Source of the DNA: Elephas maximus indicus
Lineage: Eukaryota; Chordata; Mammalia; Proboscidea; Elephantidae
Direction: 5' to 3'
Length of the DNA stretch: 64,000 nt
Assembly (NCBI RefSeq): GCF_024166365.1
Contig: NC_064825.1
Location: forward strand, 107,150,480 to 107,214,479
Positions 55,326-64,000 of this stretch are shown one piece after another; position 1 is the first letter of the stretch; each line of letters starts with the position of its first letter. The notes below the pieces were generated by a model, which had not been told where the DNA came from, ran no database searches, and was given only the letters and a program-made list of their open reading frames with translations. The position numbers were made by a program, and so were the translations under genes.

Positions 55326-56187
55326 AATACACACCAACTGATAAGGTCAAAGAAGAAAAAAATTAAAAAAATTTCCCAACCTATGCAATCTGAAATTGGT
55401 GAAACATGCAATCAAGATGCATTAGTAATTACTAGTGATTAGAATGTGAAGCCCAGAAACAAAAAAGTGTCTGTAATTGGAAAGTATGGCATTGGTGATA
55501 GAAACAATGCCAGAGATATCTGGATAGAATTTTGCAAGACCAATGACTTGCTCATGGCAAATACCTTTTCTCAACAATGTAAATGGCAACTATACACATG
55601 GACCTTGCCAGGTGGAATACACAGGAATCAAATTGATTACATCTGTGGACAGAAGCAATGAGGCTCAATATCATCATTTAGAACAAGGCCAGGGGCCAAC
55701 TGCAGAACAAATCAATTGCCCATATGCAAGTTCAACTTGAAGGTGAAAAAAATTAAAACAAGTCCCCGAGAGCCAAAGTATGACCTTGAGTGTATCTACC
55801 TCAATTTTGGATGCCATCTCAACAATAAATTTGAAACATCGAACACTAATGACCAAAGGCCTGATGAGTTGTGGAATGACATCAAGGACATCATACATGA
55901 AGAAAGCAAGAGGTCATAAAAAAGACAGGAAAGAAAGAAAAGACCAAGATGGATGTCAGAGGAGACTCTGAAACTTGCTCTTGAACATCAAGTAGCTAAA
56001 GCAAATAGAAGAAATGAAGTAAAAGAGCCAAACAGGAGATTTCAAAGGGCAGTTTGAGAAGACAAAGTGACATGTGCAAAAACCTGGAGATATGAAACCA
56101 AAAAGGAAGAAAAAGCTCACCATTCTTCAAGCTGAAAGGAATGGATAAGAAAATTCAAGCCTCAGTAGTAATTTTAAAGAATTCTAT

Positions 56188-56220
56188 TTGACTCGACGGC
56201 ACTGGGTTGGGTGGGTTTTA
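56188..56220 (+). mobile_element. Ultra-short AfroSINE tail inside the RTE
   Basis: 'ttgactcgacggcactgggt' plus about 13 bases interrupts the RTE where the intact copy at 51045 reads straight through. The flanking duplication is unclear (TCTATT and TTTATT). Confidence 0.65.
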
Positions 56221-57127
56221 TTGGAAACGTATTGAACAACACAGGGAGCATCAAAATAAAATGGAAGGAATATACAGAGTCATTATACCAAAAAGAACTG
56301 GTCTTAGTTTAACTATTTCAAGAGGTAGCATATGATCAAGAACTGATGATATTCTTGATCATAAGCTGCACTGAAGGCATTAGTGAAAAACAAGGCTCCA
56401 GGAATTGACCAAATACCAATAGAAATGTTTCAACAAATTGATACAATACTGGAAGCCCTTACTCATCTCTGACAAGAAATTTGGAAGACAGCTAGCTACC
56501 TGGCTCACAAACCTAGAGAGATCCATATTTGTGTCCATTCCAAAGAAAGGTGACCTAACAGAATGTGGAAATTATTGAGCAATATAATTAATAAAACAAC
56601 AAAGTAAAATTTTTGGTGAAGTTAACTCAAAAGTATTTGCAGCAGTACATCAGGGAGAAACTGCCAAAAATTCAAGCGGGATTCAGAAGAGAGCATGTGA
56701 GGGCAGATATCATTGCTGATGTCAGAGGGAACTTGGCTGAAAGTGGAGGATATCAGAAAGATGTTTACCTGTGTTGTATTGACTATGTAAAGGCATTTGA
56801 CTGTGTGGATCATAACAAATTATGGATAAAATTGCTAAGAGTGTGAATTTCAGAAAACTTAATTGTGCTCATGAGGAACCTGTACACAGACCAAGAGGCA
56901 ATCATTCAAACAGAACATGGGGATACTATAATGTGTGGTTTAAAATCAGGAAAGTTGTGTGTCGGGGTTGTATCTTCTCACCATACTTATTCAATCTGTA
57001 TGTTGAGCAAATAATCGGAGAAGCTAGACTATACGAAGATGAAAGCAGGGTCAGGATTAGAAAGACAAATTAACAACCTGTGATATGCACCTTGCTTGCT
57101 GAAAGTGAAGATGACTTAAGTACTTAC

Positions 57128-57319
57128 TGATGAAGATCAAGGAAATCCTGGTGGTGTGGTGGTTAACAGATACAGCTGCTAATGAAAAGATCGGCAGTTC
57201 AAATCTACCAGGCACACCTTGGAAACTCCATGGGGCAATTCTAATCTGTCCTACGGGGTTGCTATGAATAAGAATAAAATTGGTGGTAATGTTTTTTTTT
57301 TTTTCTTGATGAAGATCAA
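57128..57319 (+). mobile_element. AfroSINE nested in RTE, with perfect 13-bp target duplication
   Basis: Body 57141-57306, flanked by TGATGAAGATCAA at 57128-57140 and 57307-57319. The uninterrupted RTE reads 'gaacatcaaagaccacagcc' at this point (52000-52012 in the other copy). The head 'atcctggtggtgtggtggtt' and a T-rich end are present. Confidence 0.85.
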
Positions 57320-58025
57320 AGACTACAGCCTTCAGTATGGATTTCACTTCAACACAAAGAAAAACAAAACAAAACTCCTCACAACTGGACAAATGAGCAA
57401 TATCGTGATAAACTGAGATAATATTGAAGTTGTTAAGGATTTAATTTTACTTGGATGCACAATCAAAGCCCATGGAAGCAGCAATCAAGAAACCAAACTA
57501 CTTATTGCAATGGGCAAAACTTTTGAAAAAGACCTCTTTAAAGAGTTCAATAGCAAAGATGTCACTTTGAGGACTAAGATGCACCTGACAGAAGTCAAAG
57601 TATTTTCAATTGGCTCATATGCATTCAAAACCTGGGGAATGAATAAGGAAGCCTGAAGAAGAATTGATGCTCCTGAATTATGGTGTTGGTAAAGAATATT
57701 GAATATACCATGGACTGCCAGAAGAATGAACAAATTTGTCTTAGAAGTAGTATAGCCAGAATGCTCCTTTTAAGTGAGGATGGTGAGATTTCTTCTCATA
57801 TAGTTTGGACATGTCCCTGAAGAAGGACATCCTGTTTGGTAAAGTAGAGGGTCAACAAAAAAGAGAAAGATCTTCAAGGAGATAGATTGACACAGTGGCT
57901 GCAACAATGAGCTCAAATACAGCAACCAGCGTGAGAATGGTGTAGGACTGGGCGGTACTACAGTCTGTTGTACATATGGTCACTATGAGTCAGAACTGAC
58001 TTGAGGGCACCTAACAACAACAATA

Positions 58026-58799
58026 ATATTATAATAGAGTTGGTTATTATTACTGTGGTTGGAACAAATTCTTATGCCATAAGGTTCTTATTGCCATGAA
58101 TGATTGTCATATATATTTTAAATTGGTCCTTGTTCGTATCACATACGTTTAAAAAATTGTTAAAACAATCACTTTTATGATTATAAATATATATATATAT
58201 TTATTCAGGAATAACTAAAAACTGTTTTTTTCCATTTTAAATCTAGATATTTTTGTTGGCGAGTTGAATGAGCCCATCCTGTCAATTCTAAAATAGCAAT
58301 TATAATGTCATTTGAGAATTTCTTCAACTCATTGATTTAGGAAATTCATGTTGCTGATACTAATCTTGGTAGAAATTGGAAGATCAAAAATACAGAAAAA
58401 TAATACAAATTCAAATTAATTTAATGTTAATTCAAATACATTTCTCAAAGAAGTCTTGTTAATGGTACAGGTTGACATTATAGAATACAGCGCATAGAAT
58501 CATAGAATTAATAATAACAAAATTGAGCCAATACGTGTTAGCCTACAGAGCTGAAGTGTATTCTATAAAAGGTATATTTCCTGAATGTGACATATTTTCC
58601 TGGAAATGTTTTAAAACATCTTGAATGAAAAGTAATGAGATTTCTAAAAAAGGAGATAGAATGGGACTTGAATTTTAACTACTCCAAAATACTCTTTAAG
58701 TCATGCTACACATGTAACAAAAATTAAAAAAAAAAAAAATTGAAGTTGAAATCAAATGAGGCTTCTGTTACAATCTCAGAAATAATTATACAAGGTAGA
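58026..58799. other. Non-coding, AT-rich, nothing recognised
   Basis: Includes a (TA)n stretch near 58185-58200. No gene or repeat recognised. Confidence 0.4.
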
Positions 58800-61700
58800 T
58801 CCCAAAAGAAAGTCACCAAGATATAATCAAACTGAGCAAAACCAAAGGTAAAGAATTTTAAGAAAGGCTAAGATAAACAAAAAGTCACCTACAAAGGAGA
58901 ATAAACTCAGACTACTCAGCAGAAACCATACAGGCAAGAAGGCAATGACATGACATATACAAAGCCTTGAAAGAAAAAAAAAAAAAATGCCAGCAAAGAA
59001 TGATCTATCCAGCCAAACTATCTCTAAGATATGAAGGGGAAATTTGGACATTTCCAGATAAACAGAATTTTAAGGAATTTGCAAAAACTAAACCAAAACT
59101 ACAAGAAATACTAAAGGAAGTTCTCTGGTTAGAAAATCCATAACATCAGATAAAAATCTGACTAGAACACAGGACAGAGCAACCAGATGTCAACCCAGAC
59201 AAGGAAATCACAAAAACCAAGATAAAAAAAGATGCTCAAAACAGGGAAACAGTGATGCAATCACGTAAAAGATGACATTAAATCAATAAAGAGGGACTAA
59301 AAAATGTAATCACAGATCTTTCATATGGAGAGAGAGTCAAGGCAATATAAAGAGTTGAAAGTGTGGTATAAACTTTGAAAAATAGGGGTAAATATGAAAG
59401 AAACCACAAAGGAAACTAATAATCCTATACATCAAAATAAAATACAAGGAAAACATAAAGACTCAGCAAAAACAAAATCGACAACAATGAAAAAAAGGAA
59501 AAGAAAATGTATAGACAAGAACTACTCAGCCTCCTAAAATTAGTGGAGATAAGAAACTGTCAAGAACATACAAAAAAAAAGACATCAAAATGAGAGTGCT
59601 AAACTCATACCTATGCATAATCATGGTGAATGTACATGGACTAAATGGACCAATTAAAGAGACAGAGAGTGGCAGAATGGATAAAAAACCATGATCCCTC
59701 TATATGGTGCCTACAAGAGACACGTCTTAGACTTAAAGACACAAACAAACTAAAACTCAAAAGATGGAAAAAATATATATATATACAAAGAAACAACAGT
59801 CAAAAAGAGCAGAACTGGCAATATTAATTTCTGACAAAATAGACTTTAAAGTTAAATCTACCACAAAGCATAAGGAAAAAAAAAAAACACTATATAATGA
59901 TCACAGGGACAATATACCAGGGGGATATACCCATATTAAGTATTTATGCACCCAACCACAGGTCTTTAAGATACATAAAATAAACTCTAACAGCATTGAA
60001 AAGTGAGATAGACAGCTCCAAAATAATAGTAGCAGACTTCAACACACCACTTTCAGTGAAGGCAGAACATCCACAAAGAAGCTCAAAAAAGTCAGGGAAG
60101 ATTTAAATGCCACAATCAACAAATCAGACTTCATAGATATATACAGAACACTCCGCCCAACAGCATCCAAGTATGTTTCTTTTCCAACACACATGGAACA
60201 TTCTCTAGAATAGACCATATATTAGGTAACAAAGCAAGCCTTAACAGAATCCAAAGCACTGAAATATTACAAATCATCTTCTCTGATTATCAAGACATAA
60301 AATTAGAAATCAATAACAGAAAAATCGAGGAAAAGAAATTGAACATTTGGAAACTAAACAACACCTTGCTAAAAACTAATGGGTTACAGAAGAAATTAAG
60401 GACAGAATAAAGAAGTGAATAGAATCCAAAGAGAATGAAAACATTTCCTATGAGAACATTTGGGACACAGCTAAAGCAGTGCTCAGAGGTCAATTTATAT
60501 AAAATATGCATACATCCAAAAAGAAGAAACGGCCAAAATCAAATATGTATATATATATATATAAAAAACTAGTGCCATATATATATATATATGAATTAGT
60601 AGAGAGCAACAAAAAAACCCTCAGGCACCAGAAGAAAGCAAATAATAAAAATTAGAGCAGAAGTAAATGAAATAGAGAACAGAAGAACAATTGAAAGAGT
60701 TAACAAAACCAAAAGCTGATTCTTTGAAAAGATTAACAAAATTGATAACCAGTGGCCAAACTGACAAAAGAAAAGGAAGCAAATAACCCAAATAATAAAT
60801 GAGATGGGCGATATCACAACAGAACCAACTGAAATTAAAAGAATCATATAAGATTACTATGAAAAATTGTACTCTAAACAAATTTGAAAACCTAGAAAAA
60901 TGGACAAATTTCTAGAAACGCCCTACCTACCTAAACTAACACAAACAGAGATAGAACAACTAAATAAGCCAATAACAAAGAAGAGATTGATAAGGTAATT
61001 AAAAAAACTCCCAACAAAAAAGAGCCCTGGCCCGACAGCTTCATTGAAGAATTCTACCAAACTTTCAGAGAAGAGTCAGCACCACTACTACTGAGGGTAT
61101 TTCAGAGCATAGAAAAGGTTGGAATACTCCCGAACTCATTTTATGAAGCCAGCATTTTCCTGATACCAAAACCAGGTAAATACACCACAGAAAAAGAAAA
61201 TTGCAGAACTATATCCCTCATGAACTTAGATGCAAAAATCCTCAACAAGATTCAAGCCAATAGAATTCAACAACATATCAAAAAAATAATTCACCAAGGC
61301 CAAATGGGATTCATACCAAGTATGCAGGGATGGTTCAATATTAGAAAAACAGTCAGTGCTATCAGTCACACAAATAAAAGACAAGAACCACATGATTTTA
61401 TCAGTTGATGAAGAAAAGGCATTTAAAAAGTCCAACACACATTCATGAAAAAATTCTCAGCAAAATAGGAATAGAAGGAAAATTCCTCAACATAATAAAT
61501 GGCATTTGGAAAAAGCCATCATCCAACATCATCCTTAATGGAGAGAGTCTGAAAGCATACCCCCTGAGATGCAGAACCAGACAAGTATGTCTTTTATCAC
61601 CACTCTTATTCAACATTGTGGTAGAGGTCCTAGCCAGAGCAATTAGGCTAGAAAAAGAAATAAGGGGCATCCAAATTGGTAAGGAAGAAGTAAAAGTATC

Positions 61701-64000
61701 TCCATTTGCAGATGTCATGATCTTATACATAGAAAACCCTAAAGAATCCTCAAGAAAATTACTGAAATGGATAAATGAGTTCAGCAGAGTATCAGGATAC
61801 AAGACAAACATGCAAAAATCAGTTGGATTCCTCTACACCAACAAAGACAACATCGAAGAGGAAATTACCAAATCAATTTACCATTTACCATAGCCCCCAA
61901 GAAGATAAAATACTTAGGAACAAATCTAACAAGAGACATAAAAAACCTATATAAAGAAAACTACAAGACACTATTGCAAGAAACCAAAAGAGACCTACAT
62001 AAGTGGAAACACATACCTTACTCACGGATAGGAAGACTCAACATTGTAAAAATGTCTATTTTACCCAAAACGAGCTATAGTTACAATGCAATCCCAATCC
62101 AAATTCCAACAACATTTTTTAATGAGGTGGAGAAAGAAATCAACAAATTCATATGGAAGGGAAAGAGGCCCCGGATAAGAAAAACATTACTGAAAAAGAA
62201 GAATAAAGTGGGAAGCCTCACACTACCTGATTTTAGAATGTATTATACCACACAGTAGTCAAAACAGCCTGGTACTGGTACAACAACAGATACACAGACC
62301 AAAAGAACAGAATTGAGAATCCAGACATAAATCCATCCACATATGAGTGGCTGATATATGACAAAGTTCTGAAGTCTGTTAAGTGTGGAAAAAATAGTCT
62401 CTTTAACAAAGTATGCCGGCATAACTGGATATCCATCTGCAAAAAAATCAGACAAGGCCCATACCTCACAACATGCACAAAAAATCACTAAAAATGGATC
62501 AAAAACCTAAATAAAAAATCTAGAACAATAAGATCATGGAAGGAAAAATAGGGACTATGCTAGGGCCCTTATACATGGCATAAACAGTATACGAAACATT
62601 ACTAACAATGCATAAATATCAGAAGATAAACTAGAAAACTGGGAGCTCCTAAAAATGAAACATCTATGCTCATCCAAAGACTTCACCAAAAGAATAAAAA
62701 GAGTATCTACCGACTGGGAAAGTGTTTTTGCCTATGACAATTTCGATCAGTGTCTGATCTCTAAAATCTACATGATACTGCAAAAACTCAACAAAAAGAC
62801 AAATAACCCAATTAAAAAATGGGCAAAGGATAGGAACAAGCACTTCACCGAAGAAGACATTCAGGAGTCTAACAGATACATGAGGAAATGCTCACAATCA
62901 TTAGCCATTAGAGAAATGCAAATCAAAACTACAAGGAGATACCATCTCACCCCAACAAGGCTGGCATTAATTCAAAAAAACACAAACTAACAAATATTGG
63001 AGAGGTTGTGGAGAGACTGGAACACTTATACACTGCTGGTACAACCATTTTGGAAATAGATTAGGCGCTTCCTTAGAAAGCTAGAAATAGAACTACCATA
63101 CCATCCAGAAATCCCACTCCTTGGAATATATCCTAGAGAAGTAAGAGCCTTCACACGAACAGATATGCACACCCATGTTTATTGCAGCACTGTTTGCAAT
63201 AGCAAAAAGATGGAAGCAACCAAGGTGCCCATCAAGAGATGAGTGGATAAATAAATTATGGTACATTCACATAATGGAATAGTACACAGTGATTAAAAAC
63301 AATGATGAATCCATGAAACAACTTATAGCATGGAGGAATCTGGAAGCCATTATGCTGAGTGAAATTACTCAGTTGTAAAAGGACAAATATTGTATAAGAC
63401 CATTATTATAAGAACTCAAGAAAAAGATTAAACACAGAAGAAAACATTATTTGATGGTTATGAGGGTGGGGGGGAGGGAAGAGAAGTATTCACTACTTAG
63501 GGGTACTGACTTAATTCACTAATTAAGAACTATTTTAGGTGAAAGGAAAGACAAAAAATACAGGGGAGGTCAGCACAACCTGACTAAACCAAAAGCAAAG
63601 AAGTTTCCTGAGTACAACCAAACACTTCAAAGGCCAGAGTAGCAGGGACGGGGATATGGAGACCACGGTTTCAGGGGACATCTAGGTCAATTGGCATAAT
63701 AAAATCTATTAAGAAAACATTCTGCATCCCACTTTGGAGAGTGGCGTCCAGGGTCTTAAATGCTAGCAAGCGGCCATCTAAGATGCATCAATTTTTCTCA
63801 CCTGGAGCAAAGGAGAATGAAGAACTCCAAAGACACGAGGTAAATATGAGTGCGAGAGATAGAAAAGGCCACATAAACCAGAGGCTACATCAGCCAGAGA
63901 CTGGAAGGACTAAATGGTGCCATGCTACCCCCCTATGACTGCCCTGACAGGAAACACAACAGAGAATCCCTGACGGGGCAGGAGAACAGTGGGATGCAGA
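58800..64000 (+). mobile_element. L1 LINE, large inactive copy running off the right edge
   Basis: Starts in ORF1/inter-ORF sequence (58800-59600, no intact ORF1). ORF2 begins near 59610: the endonuclease start is frameshifted (CLQETRLRLKD at 59708 onward is the first metal-binding E region). Later fragments cover the RT: 61220-61408 holds [13 protein letters not shown] and [17 protein letters not shown], and 61405-61893 holds the core. There the catalytic motif reads FADV instead of FADD (codons near 61708-61719). The C-terminal part (62655-62990) and a 3'UTR (from about 63530) follow. Stops and frameshifts are many. A TA-rich stretch at 60545-60592 interrupts the sequence. This copy shows the orientation and order of the 3'UTR pieces found elsewhere in the window. 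Confidence 0.85.

Larger units (their letters stand above)
55440..58025 (+). mobile_element. RTE-clade LINE, sense, longer copy, inactive
   Basis: Begins inside the endonuclease domain: 55446-55661 reads to NQIDYI, the expected C-terminal endonuclease motif. RT pieces follow (56613-56846 has the 'AFDCVDHNKLW' region), with many stops and frameshifts. The catalytic YADD codons are deleted near 57082. The 3' end is 'gcacctaacaacaacaa' at 58008. It contains a nested AfroSINE (57141-57306) and an ultra-short AfroSINE tail near 56188. Confidence 0.85.

Overview
The window is mammalian nuclear DNA, almost certainly from an afrothere and most likely an elephant. The basis is repeat content recognised by eye: about a dozen AfroSINE copies (tRNA-derived head, tail reading GACTCGACGGCACTGGGTTT), RTE-clade LINEs of the type abundant in elephant, and a lineage-specific L1 whose 3'UTR occurs in several places. 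Species cannot be fixed without a search.

The only convincing protein-coding genes are five single-exon olfactory receptor (OR) genes, all on the + strand, starting at 8772, 18889, 26321, 35255 and 45586. They resemble the mammalian OR8K subfamily, closest to what I recall of OR8K3. All five frames are open, but quality differs. The genes at 35255 and 45586 keep nearly all OR hallmarks and 18889 is good. The gene at 8772 carries a compensated double frameshift in extracellular loop 2. The gene at 26321 has lost the DRY arginine and several other invariant residues.

The cluster is built from a higher-order tandem repeat of about 18 kb with two receptors per unit (A then B). Unit I is about 1-21110 (A at 8772, B at 18889). 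Unit II is about 21110-38990 (A at 26321, B at 35255). Unit III is about 38990-50775 (A at 45586) and breaks off where the B half should begin. Matching non-coding blocks appear in the same order in each unit: old L1 3' end, RTE tail, an A-rich block, a DNA-transposon remnant, A gene, inverted SINEs, a short conserved module, antisense RTE, MIR and GATA repeat, B gene. Later insertions (solo LTRs, L1 3'UTR pieces, AfroSINEs, RTE copies, an LTR-like segment) sit in single units and are datable by comparison with the empty sites in the others.

From about 50.8 kb to the right edge there is no OR gene. This part holds two decayed sense-strand RTE elements (50.9-52.7 and 55.4-58.0 kb), an L1 3'UTR piece (52.8-53.6 kb), and one large decayed L1 (58.8 kb to beyond the edge). 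All reverse transcriptases seen are broken by stops, frameshifts or catalytic changes.

No CRISPR, operon, structural RNA gene or dedicated novel molecular system was found. The points most worth a second look are the alternating A-B duplication, the decay of individual receptors behind open frames, three AfroSINE insertions reduced to the last 22-33 nt, the tail shared by AfroSINE and RTE, and several precise unit-specific rearrangements. Repeat family names come from memory of consensus sequences and boundaries are by eye.
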